In this document: one piece after another, positions 1 to 12,892 of the stretch
How positions within the stretch are numbered: position 1 is the first letter of the stretch
Layout: every line of letters starts with the position of its first letter
Source: Pristionchus mayeri
Lineage: Eukaryota; Nematoda; Chromadorea; Rhabditida; Neodiplogasteridae
Length of the DNA stretch: 64,000 nucleotides
Reading direction: 5' to 3'
NCBI GenBank assembly: GCA_036245805.1
Contig: BTRK01000003.1
Span: 16,470,464-16,534,463 of the forward strand
Notes under the pieces: model-generated
What the model saw: only the letters and a program-made list of their open reading frames with translations
What the model was told of the DNA's origin: nothing
Database searches by the model: none
Position numbers and translations under genes: made by a program

Positions 1-263
1 TTCCAGCTGATCAAATATTGAACACAGCCTACACTTTGAGCACTGAGACGGATCTCTGAGTAGTGATGGCTTTGCAAGGAAAAAACACTCCTAAATCTGA
101 GTTCTCGTTCACCCACCTCCTACGCTGAAATCATTCCTAGTAGTATGTGCATTTACGTGTTGTACCTGCATTAGGCGAATTACCAATAGTTTCCAAAATT
201 GATTGGAACTGGAGCTAGAGACTGCAGAGTCAAACAATATCGATTAATAATTTAGTTTTGCAG

Positions 264-3200
264 AAGGGCTACAAATCGTTGATGGCTGAGGACTGGGCCA
301 ATGGAGTATTCAATTATCCCAACTGCTGGGGATTCAAAAATGCACCCGTCACTCACTACATGAGGTAATTGGACCAATCGATGGAGGAGGAACGGGTTTG
401 AACTGATAATTGTTGAGATAATTTACGAAATCAGTAATAAAATTGAAATGCATCGTTTTATTACTTTTGCTAACGTTAGAGAATGAAGAGCAATTTCTTG
501 CCAAGCCATCCTTCGCTCGAATCCGGATACTTACATGGAACCGACCGGAACTCACATATCCCAAAATTCATGAAATATTCACAGAAAATGCAGCACGAAA
601 TTTTGACCAGGAATTGGCTTTAAAAACTTCCCATATATAATTATGAATGTTTTTTCAGGGTAAAACATATCCATTTTTATTCGTTTTTGCCCTGAAAATC
701 TCAAAATCAAAATTTCAAAATATATATAGGAAGTTTCGAAAGCGATTTCCTGGTCAGAATTTCGTGCTGAATTTTCTGTGAATATTTCATGAATTTTGGG
801 ATGTGTGAGTTCCTGTCGGTTCCATGTTATTATTCAGGCCCTTCCAAGTCTACTACGAGGAAGATCTCAAGCAGTCTCGCGAGTTGATGGGAGAGGAGCA
901 GTGCTTCGAATATCACACTTTCCTGTTCAACTATCTCACCAAATTCATGCATGCTTATAAAGGTACGATTTTGATATACGTCCTTTTGATTCTGAACATT
1001 GTCTTGGAAACTGTCTTGTAAGATATGTATTGTAAAATAAAAGATAGTGATCGAAACTTTTGGAATCAAGAGGTACCAAATACAGTACTGTGCAAAAGTA
1101 TGGCCCAAAATTTCAAATTATCATAACTTTTCCCAACTTTGTGCTAGACACTTACGCTTTATAGCATTCAGTAGGTAAACCTCACAAGATTATAGGCATG
1201 TGGTATGTGGATATCTGCCCAGCGACATCTATATACTGTATAAGAGGATGTTCGAAATTATTTTTTTAAACCTCAGCCGAAAGCCGCAATGGTCTTGCAA
1301 TAAGTATGGTTAGAGTACATGCACTGATGATAAGAATCCACTACTTTTTTGGGAACTTTTTTGGTGCCTAAGCAAATACGCCAGAATATCGATTTTCCGA
1401 GACCCCTAAATTTCGATGTACGCTCATATCTCAGGCCATAATTGAGCAACGGGGCTCTAATTTTGCAGGTATTATACAGACCACATAGAGCACCAATGTA
1501 TGAAGTCTGATAATGATCCGGCACCAAATGTAAAAAATCGAAAAATGTTGGACGTCAATTTTCATCATCAAGAAATCAGAGTTCAACATATTGGGAAAAA
1601 TCTGATTTCTTGCCGCATCATACAAGATCTGTTCACGAACAAGTATGTAAAATTGGGGAGTCAGACGATTCTCGCTACACATTTTACGATCGAACTAATG
1701 TCGAGGGTCGGAGGTGTCGGAGTGTTCAAAAGTGGTATGGGTCATGATATTTTCAATCAGTATAGAAAAATTTCCAAGGTATTTGCTTCATAGCAGCGAA
1801 AAATGTGAATAACTAGGTAGAATACACATATGGAGCAAAATTGGAACGAAATCATAACGATTCATTTTTGACTAATACCACTTTTGAGCACTCCGGCACC
1901 TTCGACCGTCGAGAATTGTTCGTCCGTAAAATTCGTTGCGAGAATCGCTTGACTCCCCAATTTTACATACTTGTTCGTGAACAGATCTTGTATGATGCGG
2001 CAAGGAATCAGATTTTTCCCAATATGTTGAACTCTGATTTCTTGATGATGAAAATTTACGTCCAAAATTTGTCGATCCCCCGTTGCTCAATTATGGCCTG
2101 AGATATGAGTGTACATCGAAATTTTAGGGGTCTCGGAAAATCGATATTCTGGCTCATTTGCTTGAGCACCAAACAAGTTCTGTAGTGGATTCTTATCATC
2201 AGTGCATTTACTCTAACCATGCTTAGTGCAAGACCATAGCGGCTTTCGGCTGAGGTTTAAAAAAATAATTTCGAACATCCTCTTATACAGTATATAGATG
2301 TCGCTGGGCAGATATCCACATACCACATGCCTATAATCTTGTGAGGTTTACCTACTGAATGCTACAAAGCGTAAGTGTCTAGCACAAAGTTGGGAGAAGT
2401 TATGATAATTTGAAATTTTGGGCCATGCGTTTGCACAGTACTGTATGTAAGAATGTATACGAATATCATCGTTGATACTTTAACACAGGCATCACGAGTC
2501 AGTGGAGGTATCCGCGAACAATTTTTTTCAAAGCCATTTAAAATCGGTCAAATATTTATGCCAAGCTATACTAAAGAGAAGATTTCGGAAGAACTAGGTC
2601 GTTTGTCCCAGAGCCGTCATTTAGGAATTTTCCGGTTTTGCTTCCGGTCTTACCGTATCTTCGGTTCCAGATGACCTACATAAATGGTTAGGATACCAAA
2701 AAACGAAGAAAAATCAGATAAGCAACTTTCATGTTGTAACCAAAACGGTAGGATGAAAATCAGAAATGATGTCATCAAAAAACCGAATTTCGATCTAGAA
2801 AAATAATGTTTTGGCCATCGCGCAGGCTACTTGCAGGGATTTTTATTGCAGATTATGAAAGAAATAGTCAAACTATATGTAAGAAAAATAGAACCATTCA
2901 AATAAAAGTGTGCTTTCATTCACATTTTTTCGATCGAATTGTCGAAACTATCATCTCCGAAAATGAATAATTCACTTTCGCTAACCCATTTGCGAATGGT
3001 GTCCTAGTTCTAGTGTATTATAGTTGAGTGAACATAAGTTGAACAAAAACAGTTGATGGAATCCCGGTATATCTCGGTTTCAAAAAATCGAATTTTCACC
3101 CTCTGATTTTATCGATTTTACGACGATGAAAACTACATTAATCGATGTGAACCCAACGAACTTCGAATCAATAATTAAAGTTGACCATGCAAACTCTGTA

Positions 3201-6200
3201 AATCGCTCGAGTTTAGGTTCTCAGAAGGTATTTAAGACCTGTTAACTAAGCCCCGAAATCGTGAAATAATGAGCTTGTGATAATGAGCATGTCAGAATTT
3301 CATTCGAATCTGCAAATATCTTCCAGAATTATATTTTAAAAATAAGGGTAAGATCAGAAACTTTTGAAAATGTAAGAAAATCATTGTTAAAAAACTATTT
3401 ATATAAAAAAAATATGCTCTAATTTTCCGAAATATGGATTTTCAAATTCAACGTAACTCGCAGTTTAGCCAATATTTTATGATTTAACTGACAACATCTC
3501 GATTTATAATAGTTATTTCTGGCAGATATTTGCAGATTCGAAGGAAATTCTGACATGTTCATTATCACAAGCTCATTATTTCATGATTTCGGGGCGTATT
3601 TAACAGGTCTTAAATACCATCTGAGAACATGAACTCGAGCGATTTACAGAGTTTGCATGGTCTACTTTAATTATTGATTCGAAGTTCGTTGGGATCACAT
3701 CGATAAGTGTAGTTGTCATCGTCGTAAATTCGATAAAATCAGAGGGTGAAAACTCGATGTTTTGAAAACGAGATATACCGGGATTCCATCAACAGTTTTT
3801 GTTCAACCTATGTTCACTCAACTATAATACACTAGAAATAGGACACCATTCTCAAATGGGTTAGCGAAACTGAATTATTAATTTCGATGGTAGTTTTGAC
3901 AATTCAATGTAAAAAAATGTGAATGAAAGCACACTTTGATTTGAATGTTTCTATTTTTCTTACATATAGTTTTACTTTTTCTTTCATAATCTGCAATAAA
4001 AGTCCCTGCAAGTCGCATGCGCGATGGCCAAAACATTTTTTTTCTAGATCGAAATTCAGTTTTTTGATGACATCATTTCTGATTTTCATCCTACCGTTTT
4101 GGTTTCAACATGAAAGTTGCTTATCTGATTTTTCTTCGTTTTTTGGTATCCTAACCATTTATGTAGGTCATCTGGAACCGAAGATACGGTAAGACCGGAA
4201 GCAAAACCGGAAAATTCCTAAATGACGGCTCTGGGACAAACGACCTAGTTCTTCCGAAATCTTTTCTTTAGTATAGCTTGGCATAAATATTTGACCGATT
4301 TTAAATGACTTTGAAAAAATTGTTTGCGATGGGGCTGTTTTTGCTTCATCGACTCGTGATACATGTGTTAAACGTATTCCTTGAGAGTCTCCGAAGATCG
4401 CGATGGTATGGGCGTCGGAAGTAGCTCACAACTACAACGACGGACTATTCCATCTGGATGGATATCTATTCAATTACTTCAAGGAGCATCGAAAAGTGGT
4501 GAGAGATGAACTCTGAAGTGAAAGATGAACTCTCAACGAAATGTCACGATAAATGGGCGGTTGTTTGACTGGGACAGAAAGTGACGGGCGAGTGATTGCG
4601 GATTCTAGAGAATGGCACAGGAAAATGACTCAGAAATTGCAGTTAGACAAGTCGTACGTGTTCCTGATGGGAGACCACGGAATTCGATGGGGAAAAGTGA
4701 GTAAGTTGAAGCTATCAGTGATGGTGCGCAAATTTCTCGCCCTTTGTCTTCCATGTTCTACTCATTCTGATGAGTTTGAAGCATGATAATGCTTCTCCTT
4801 TCTAATGACTTACAGTCATTATTTAAAAAATCTGATTAAGATACGGAACACTTGGATCGGCGACAGGGAGATAAATAATCCGATGATGTTTGTGTCCGTG
4901 CCCAGATATCTCAGGTAGGCCTCCCCGTCTTATATTGAATGGCTTCGCAATAGATTAATCTTCAATACAATACAATACAATACAATTTTTTTATCTGTTA
5001 TCACTACCTGGGCGCAGATCAAGATGTGGGGTCAGAAAAGGTCGTTCTTCTCATTTCAAGATGGTCACTTGCGGTGTGCTTGCGAGAGGATGTTGGATTG
5101 CATTGCATAGATAGAATCCCACTATGATCGAGTCTAGATTCTGAAGGACCAAACATCTTAGTAGGTCATACCCATCACACGGTGACCACTCCGGCTTGGA
5201 TGGGATTCTCTTTTCTTGATGAGTCGAAGGCGGAAGCGAGGGGTATTAGGGGTAACCAATCCAAATCAGAGAGAAAAGGGAGAGGGACCGCTCGCGACGA
5301 CTAACAAGGAATGGAATGATTAATCTTCATATTTCGTTATCTCTCATTTCCTGCAGAATCCAGACTACTTGCAAATTTTCTATGCAAAATTACCATTTAA
5401 AGAGTATTTTTTGCAAAGACAGAGGTACGCTAACTACTATTCCCATTTAGAGAACGCGTGAATCCCGTACTGAAGAAAAACAGCGGCGAACTTCTCACTT
5501 CATTCGACATCTATGCTTCCCTCGTGGACATTCTCAACGTAATCAATCAGTATATTTATCTGGAAATTCAATGGGATAGAGATTAGAGAGGACATCATTT
5601 TTGATGTTGAAGGGAAGGATTTCAGAGAAGTGAATCACTAAACAAAGCAGGAAGGGAGAGGAGCCAGTGTCATGTTAAACAGTTGATATTATCAATGTAC
5701 CCACTCCTGTTACTCCCATTGAAATTACTAATTCATTGAAGGAACCTCAGTTGAGAGCATTCACTGGACCTCGAGGACTTCGGGGAAATTCGTTCTTCCG
5801 TCCTCTACCCCCAGGTAAAGCATTGACTATTTACTAGCGGTAGCTTCGCAAGATATAAGAGTGACTATCTGAGAGAATTGACCAATCCACCCCTAATACC
5901 GTACAGCGAAAAATAAAGTGTTGATTTTAAGATATATCTAGGGGTAACTTTTCACGTAGAGTACGAAAATCGACCTTAGAAAGCTGTATCTCTGACCATT
6001 CGTTTTCTGTAGCACGCCTCAACGTCGAGGTCGGATTTTCTAACTTTTGAACGGATCATCCAAACCCCATACATAGCTAGTAATTCTGAAAGATCTCGAC
6101 GAGATAAGAATTTTTACTGTTGGAAGTAAAATGCTAGCTCATCTGCGAAAAAAATTTTGACCAGTTGAATTCTCAAAATTCTCACCCTGCAATGGTTTTT

Positions 6201-9200
6201 CGCGAATGTACAAATTAAATTATCTTATTCGATTCCCCGTTAAAAGTTAGCCCTAAGTGCAAAATTTCACCAAAAAAACTGTGTCGAAAAGCGGTTTCCC
6301 GAATAAAGGAAGAAGTCGGAGTGGATATTTTTGCCCATTTTTAAGCAGTTTCCTGCAGAACCTTCGTGAGTTACGATCACTTCTCAACTTATTTCGACGA
6401 TTCTACACCTGGGAAGAAATATGAACCTGAAAAACTCCGAGTTTTCAGAATTTCTGAAAACTCGATTTTCTCAACTTCGATATTTCCCATTTTTATGCAT
6501 TTATAATATCTCATTTTCAAATCACATCCCACCACTGCCCATTAAATCTTGTAGTACGTACCAACAGGAGTTGGAAAATTAACATATTGGCGGGCCCCAT
6601 GTGGCTGCACCAGAGTAATTGTTGGTTAAAAACACGATTTCGCGAGGGAAGCAAATGAATAAAATACGATTTAGAGTACAGTTTTGCATAAATAGTCGAT
6701 ATTTTGCTTGTTTGTGTTTCTGTAAAAATTTCATCGCATGGGGTTGACTACAAGGAGAATTCATCGTTTTCAAAATTTTTTGTTGTCAATGCTCAGATTT
6801 TCGACATATTTTCAATTTACGTTTAGATGTTATTTATGCGCTGGTTTAGAGTAAGTGAGATTGGTAGAGTTTAAAGAACCACAACACAGATCAAAATACT
6901 TTCAAAAGTTGTCAAATGATCGATTTGAATATTTTTCCAACCGTCGGCTTTGCGTTTTCAGGTGAATAGTATTTAGAATTTTCCGCAAAAGGCCATCCAA
7001 TATGTTAATTTTCCAACTCCTGTTGGTACGTACTACAAGATTTAATGGGCAGTGGTGGGATGTGATTTGAAAATGAGATATTATAAATGCATAAAAATGG
7101 GAAATATCGAAGTTGAGAAAATCGAGTTTTCAGAAATTCTGAAAACTCGGAGTTTTTCAGGTTCATATTTCTTCCCAGGTGTAGAATCGTCGAAATAAGT
7201 TGAGAAGTGATCGTAACTCACGAAGGTTCTGCAGGAAACTGCTTAAAAATGGGCAAAAATATCCACTCCGACTTCTTCCTTTATTCGGGAAACCGCTTTT
7301 CGACACAGTTTTTTTGGTGAAATTTTGCACTTAGGGCTAACTTTTAACGGGGAATCGAATAAGATAATTTAATTTGTACATTCGCGAAAAACCATTGCAG
7401 GGTGAGAATTTTGAGAATTCAACTGGTCAAAATTTTTTTCGCAGATGAGCTAGCATTTTACTTCCAACAGTAAAAATTCTTATCTCGTCGAGATCTTTCA
7501 GAATTACTATCTATGTATGGGGTTTGGATGATCCGTTCAAAAGTTAGAAAAACCGACCTCGACGTTGAGGCGTGCTACAGAAAACGAATGGTCAGAGATA
7601 CAGCTTTCTAAGGTCGATTTTCGGACTCTACGTGAAAAGTTACCCGTGGGAACATCCTAAAATCAACACTTTATTTTTCGCTGTACGGCCTCTGGTCAGT
7701 TCTCTCAGATAGTCACTCATAATTCCCATTATCTTTAATCGGACTTATCGTTATAAAGATGGGAATAATTTCTTGTGAACGATTCCTGTTCTTTACTCAT
7801 ATCAGGGAACTGTCTTCATTCGAATCCGTCTCAGCGGACTAATAATCATTACCTCACATGATGTGGAAGCACTTTTTCGTTCACCCTTCATTCAGGTGAA
7901 CGATCTTGTCGTACTCTGCCCATCCCCGTTCAATTCTGTCTCTGCGAGTGGAATAAAACAAAGTCGGAGTGAGTACTAATTTACTACCTAGTGAGCATTA
8001 ATGAGCCAGCCGGCCTTATTTTCGAAAAGTTAAAGATAGCTTCAAGTCAGTAAGTGTGACGTTTCGTCATCATGTTTAGAAATATAACAGACTATCTGAG
8101 AAAATCAACATATTTCTTCAGCGACTTGACACTGGCCAAAAATTCGAATTCCAACTGACTTCACTAATAGGTCGGCCTTGACGAGGGAAACCGACGAGCA
8201 TCGCCAGAATGTCGATCCGCACCGCGCAGTCGCGGGCGCGGATTTTGAAAAATTATCTACCGTAGCCTCGAAATTTTTAAATGGGCTCCTATCACTGCGG
8301 CGGTCACTGCTGCATTCCTTGACAAAATTCTAAGATTTTTTACTCTGGAGAATTTTTCGATCAGATTCCATCTAACGCCGGAAATCGATAATTCTACTTT
8401 TATTTCGGACGAATTTTTGCAAGAACTCCGACAAATATTATTTGTGTCATAGCTTCTGCTTGAGCGAATACATCTTTCAGTAGAAAGGCACGAATTAAAA
8501 TTCTCTATAAGGAAGTCAAAATGAATTATTTATGCATTATGGTGTAATTTTTGGGTTACTGTGTGCAAAAGTTGGACGACTTTTCCCAATTGATATTATG
8601 AGGCCTGAAAATCGATTTTAGCGTTTTCTACGCCAATTGGGAAAAGTCGTCCAACGTTTGCACTCACTTACAGTAACCCAAAAATTACACCATAATGCAT
8701 TCATAATTCATTTTGACTTCCTTATTAGGCACCACCGCGTAAAACAAGATTGTTCTTCTAAATTTTTTTTATTGTATAATTCTGGATAATTGAGAATGCA
8801 GAATTTGTCTGTAATATAAATAATCACATGAAATTCTAAACTAGCCTTGTAAACGCTGCATTTCTTTTGAAGAAATTGGCTCCGCTCCTTTGGTGTAGTA
8901 GCCAGTTCATCGTGTCAACAAATTTTCGGAGGGTCAACTTCCTTATGAGCTGACATCTAATCTTTATTTTCAGTTTATTTCTTTCATATCTTATACTGAA
9001 GAAAAATATAAATTCCATGAAAAGATAAATAAAACCTAATTTCACATTCGTTTAATTTTTTAAAAGTATATTCAAAGTTTTTCTATTTTCCGGCTCGGAA
9101 ATACGGCTCTATGTTTTGACCTATATTGATTGAGATCCCACGGAGACATTCTTCTACATTTCTGAACAGTAGTCAGGCATCAACCGATCTTCATTCATTC

Positions 9201-10594
9201 ATTCATTATTTATTTATTCCGTCAAAGGGGATATGCAAGTAATAGGCGAGATGAAAAAACAATAGACGGATGTCCGTCGACGTTGTCGAATCGGGTTTCT
9301 TGCGGCAGCAAGGGTAGGGTAGGGGTCTGTAGAGGGAGTGGGCGAGGGATGGGTATAGATCATAGATCAAGCCATGCTTTAATAATAGACTGGGGGAAGA
9401 AAGAAGGGGGTTGGGAGCAGATAAAGTTACGAAATGATTCAGGGTGAAAGAATATTGCGGATTCAGGTAAAGAGTTCCATGTAGCAATTGTACGCGATAC
9501 AACTGCCAAATCTATTTCGATTCTGTCAGATAGTGTGTTATATTTGTTATTGGACATAGTGAACAATAACATTAATCGTTCCAGAAACGAGGAACTGAAC
9601 GATAAGATTGGAAGAGGTGCAGTGAAGCTGATCAATGCCAAATTGAGGGAACTACAAATTGCGGATTCATGCGAGGAATACACGTTCAAAACGGTTAATG
9701 TCGTTTGAAACTTTATGTTCTACATCTCTTCAACACAGAGGATGTGTTTTCGATTTGATCTTGCATGCATATCGTAAAACAGTAAACTTGTAAAGAGTGT
9801 GTAGAATGATCATTGCCCGACATTCGAACTCTAATTTGCAGGTAAAAGAAGTGAAGAAGATAGATAGGACGGACGGACTCACCGAGATTCTGTTTTCGAC
9901 TGTTGAATGCGAAGCGGAATTCAAGGTAAATTCCGGTCTTGTTAGAGAAAGGAAATATGAGACAGCAGTGAATTCACCGATTTTTATTGTTCAATTAAGC
10001 AATAACAATTATTAATAAGATTGCGGATAATTAAGGAGTAATTATTAAAAATCATGTGAGATGTACTGATTGATTAGATTTTCAGACATTTTTCATTTTT
10101 GTATACCACTAGACGAATGGCACTGGCCTAGCAGTGTTCTCCCGCAAGCACATTATCGAAGTCGTTTACCTCTGAATTTACTAGACAATCGTACGAGTTC
10201 GACCTGGAGATGCGCACACGCTGAATGTCTCCCTTGCCGCCAGTGACTTCACGCGATGGAACTCGTCAGTATTCTTCATCCCTCCACTCTATGAATATCG
10301 AAACAAAATGGGGCTTTTTTAGTTACCTCTCGCTAATCAGAATGGAAAGAGAGGGTGTAGAAGGAAGGTTTTTATTTCTCGAATATATCTTGAACTGGGG
10401 CGGTTCCAAACGGAGCACGTGCCTTGTCCAATTGTCAACTCGTGCCGTCTCATTTTCTATACAATGAATAATTTCTTGCTAAACCGTAGACACTTCGCGC
10501 CTTCCCCTGTTACGCCTCCCTCTACAGATACGGTGACACGGCTGCTTGCATGAACTCTCGCCCTTCTCTCCGACCTCTATGTTGCTGCAGGTGA
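264..10594 (+). CDS. DUF229 (sulfatase-like) multi-exon gene, 5'-partial, possibly decayed
   Basis: Exons I can join in phase: 264-364 ([13 protein letters not shown]), 838-962 ([13 protein letters not shown]), 4386-4498 ([14 protein letters not shown]), 4634-4696 ([12 protein letters not shown]), 4841-4914 ([23 protein letters not shown]), 5451-5538 ([13 protein letters not shown]), 5742-5814 ([14 protein letters not shown]), 7896-7968 ([16 protein letters not shown]), 9842-9925 and a last exon 10528-10594 (YGDTAACMN ending CCCR-stop). The exon order, the GDHG motif and the Cys-rich tail are typical of nematode DUF229 proteins, which share the alkaline-phosphatase/sulfatase fold; the substrate is unknown. 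The N-terminus lies upstream of the window. Doubts: I found no in-phase exon between 7968 and 9842 (8127 onward is a possible remnant that hits a stop), and the stretch near 10100-10250 ([10 protein letters not shown]) has TGA at 10173 and TAG at 10182 in frame. It may be a pseudogene or have introns I misplaced. Confidence 0.75.
534..826. repeat. Hairpin MITE in DUF229 intron
   Basis: About 120-bp imperfect inverted repeats (534-655 and 705-826) share CATGGAACCGAC at the tips and the CCCAAAATTCATGAAATATT block. It is non-coding and lies between the first two visible DUF229 exons. Confidence 0.8.
1083..2443. mobile_element. Fold-back element with CAGTACTGTGCAAA termini (Tc1/mariner-type, TA target)
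   Basis: The element is 1361 bp and is an inverted repeat over nearly its whole length. It starts and ends with CAGTACTGTGCAAA and is flanked by TA on both sides (1081-1082, 2444-2445). Both arms contain the same decayed reading frame, in opposite orientation, with blocks such as [15 protein letters not shown] and, on the minus arm, [11 protein letters not shown]. That block loosely resembles the TDE(K)xFT motif around the first catalytic Asp of mariner-type transposases. The boundaries are well supported; the transposase link is tentative. Confidence 0.75.
2484..4367. mobile_element. Fold-back element, TTAA target, CACAGG-type ends
   Basis: A 1884-bp near-perfect palindrome centred near 3430. 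The ends are CACAGGCATCACGAGTC and its complement, CACATGTATCACGAGTC. TTAA sits directly outside both ends (2480-2483 and 4368-4371). A TTAA target duplication is the hallmark of piggyBac-like elements, but no transposase is visible here. The same family recurs at 11029-12105. It lies in a DUF229 intron ending 18 bp before the next exon. Confidence 0.85.
4968..4987. repeat. AATAC microsatellite
   Basis: A short run of the pentamer AATAC, about four units, in a DUF229 intron. Confidence 0.8.
5859..7718. mobile_element. Fold-back element, GAGTGACTATCTGAGAGAA ends (copy 1)
   Basis: A 1860-bp palindrome whose two halves match almost base for base. The ends read GAGTGACTATCTGAGAGAA. The 4-bp sequence ATAA flanks both sides (5855-5858, 7719-7722), consistent with a target duplication. 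No transposase frame is seen. A diverged second copy sits at 58247-60093. It lies in a DUF229 intron. Confidence 0.85.
8508..8724. repeat. Hairpin MITE
   Basis: About 95-bp inverted repeats starting AAGGAAGTCAAAATGAATT surround a short loop near 8620. Non-coding; in a DUF229 intron. Confidence 0.8.
9192..9700 (-). mobile_element. 3' end of a non-LTR (LINE) retrotransposon, truncated
   Basis: On the minus strand the frame 9689-9360 contains [17 protein letters not shown] followed by ESFRNFI. This is the characteristic C-terminal tail of CR1/Jockey-like reverse transcriptases (IPLWNSLP...S...F). A stop and a short 3' region follow, ending in a (GAAT)n-type tail read on the minus strand (9192-9205). 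Only the last part of ORF2 is present, as expected for a 5'-truncated dead insertion. Confidence 0.7.
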
Positions 10595-11024
10595 CACTTT
10601 CCATCCATTATCATCTGCCTCTCCTCCATCGCATATCCCTCCCTTTAACTGTGCTTCCCTTTCTCCAAAGTGATATTGATTACAGAGATCGCCCTCGGAC
10701 AACGGCATCCACAGAAGCGACAACGACTATTTCATCGACCAAAGTGCCAAAAAAGGCTTCCGTGAAGTCCTCCTCTCCCAATTCACCATCGTCTCCCCCT
10801 CCTCCTTATCCTCGACCCTGCTCTCACTCCTCATCTCCCTCCCCATCTTCCTCTTCCCCTCCTCCTTCATCATCCATTCCTTCTTCCTCTTTTCCGTCTG
10901 CTCCCTCCTCATCAACCCACAAAAGTTTGTCATCTACAGCGAAGAGGAAAACGACATGAAACAAAATTAGATATCAAATTTATTAGACTAATCCATTCAC
11001 GCGGGTTCATCGATCTCCAGATAG
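10595..11024 (+). other. DUF229 3' flank with Ser/Pro low-complexity frame
   Basis: Downstream of the DUF229 stop an open frame (to 10959) encodes a run dominated by Ser and Pro. It comes from C- and T-rich DNA (CCTCCT repeats at 10780-10910). I regard it as composition-driven 3' UTR or intergenic sequence; no domain is recognisable. Confidence 0.4.
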
Positions 11025-11028
11025 TTAA

Positions 11029-12105
11029 CACAGGTATCACGAGTCGATGAAGCAAAAACAGCCCCATCGCGTACAATTTTTTTCAAATTCATTTAAAATC
11101 GGTCATATATTTATGCCATGCTATACTAAAGAGAAGATTTCGAGAGAACTAGGTAATTTGTCCCAGAACCGTCATTTAGGAATTTCCCGGTTTTCATTCC
11201 GGCTCTACTGTTTCTTAATTTCCAGATGGCCTACAGAAATGGTACGGTGACCAAAAAACGCAGAAAAATAAGATAAACAACTTCGACGTAAATTCTGGTG
11301 TTCTTTATCGCAAACTCAATATTTCATGATTTAGAGGGTCAGTTAACAGGTCTTAAAAACCTTCAGACAACCTGCAGTTGGGCGATTTACAGAGATTGCA
11401 TAGCCTACTAGAATAATTGATTCGAAGTTCTTTGTGATCACATCGATAAGTGTAGTTTTTACCCTCGTAAAATCGATAAAATGAGAGGGTAAAAAATCGA
11501 ATTTCTGAAAACGAGGTATGCCACGATTCCATCAACAGTTTTCGTTCAAGGTATGTTCACTCAACTAAAATACACTAGAACTAGGGCACCATTCGCAAAT
11601 GGGTCAGCGGAAATGAATTATCCATTTTCGGATATTGAAATTCCGGCAATTCGATCGAAAAAATGAGAAAAACAGCACACTTTGATTTGAATGGTTCTAT
11701 TTTTCATACACATATTTTGACTTGTTCTTTCATAATCTGAAATAAAAATCCCTGCAAGTCGCCTGCGTGATGACCAAAACATTTTTTTTTCTGCATCGAA
11801 ATTCGGTTTTTTAATGACCACGTTTTTGATTTTCATCCTACGTGTTTGGTGTCAACACGAAAGTTGTTTATCTTATTTTTCTGCGTTTTTTGGTCACCGT
11901 ACCATTTCTGTAGGCCATCTGGAACCTAAGAAACAGTAGAGCCGGAATGAAAACCGGGAAATTCCTAAATGACGGTTCTGGGACAAATTACCTAGTTCTC
12001 TCGAAATCTTCTCTTTAGTCCAGCTTGGCATAAATATACGACCGATTTCAGATGAGTTTGAAAAAAATTGTTCGCGGCTACCTCCACCGACCCGTGATAC
12101 CTGTG
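11029..12105. mobile_element. Fold-back element, TTAA target (second family member)
   Basis: A 1077-bp inverted-repeat element of the same family as 2484-4367, with ends CACAGGTATCACG(A/G)GTCG and TTAA on both sides (11025-11028 and 12106-12109). The arms keep the block containing CCCAGAACCGTCATTTAGGA and GATGAAAATC-type sequence, but the centre of the longer copy is missing, so this is an internally deleted derivative. Confidence 0.85.
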
Positions 12106-12109
12106 TTAA

Positions 12110-12880
12110 CTAACTAATAACTTTCCTCATCGCATTAATATAATTATTAGTTTGCTTTAATTTCTTCTAATTTAGGGAGTTCTAAAGAAAGTAGCCATTA
12201 TGAATGTACAATTGAAGAATGGCTATAATGCTATTTTGAAAATAAATCATCATGAATTTCCCATTTTCTGCGTATCATTTCATTGATTCACAATCAACAA
12301 AGCAATGAAAATTTAAAGGGGTGCTCCGGAGAATATTTGGCCAACCGTGGTGACATAGTGGATGTTGTAGGTCACACTCACCCGATCAGAAATCACTTTG
12401 TACGAAGTTCCACTGACGCCTACGAGGCTATTTACATGCGCGCAAAGATCATTGGCAGCGCAGGGTAGCGGCTTCTTAGTTTTCACTCGCTCTTCTTATT
12501 TATCGCTTCTTTCTCGGGCTAAATTCGCTACAATTTCCCACTGAGAGCGCAGAATTTTCGTTGTGGGACCCCCTAACATTCATTCCCCGGATCACTCCTT
12601 TAACGCGGATGCATCCTCATCTATGCATTTGTCAGCCTCCTCTTTCTTCGATAAGGCATGCAAACACTGTCGCGTGAGCAACTAAATAATTATCGATCGA
12701 AGTGATCACGTGAGTGTTTTTTCTAGACATGTCGTTATAGAGAACACTTTTATAAACTTTTTTTCCCATAAACTCGGCAAAATATTTTATAAACGAAACA
12801 AAATCAAAACATGAACACCAAGACTCCCAAATCCCAATATCTACCGTTCACAATACAATAAGTGATTCCCATGATACAAC
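12110..12880. other. Intergenic, no gene recognised
   Basis: AT-rich DNA with one 61-codon frame (12283-12468) lacking recognisable motifs, and a weak hairpin around 12190-12235. Nothing else was supported. Confidence 0.4.
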
Positions 12881-12892
12881 TAACTCTCTATC

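Noticed and set aside
10546..10959. Secreted Ser/Pro-rich protein gene
   Set aside because: The frame overlaps the DUF229 last exon and then follows CCT/TCC low-complexity DNA; no signal peptide or splice support.
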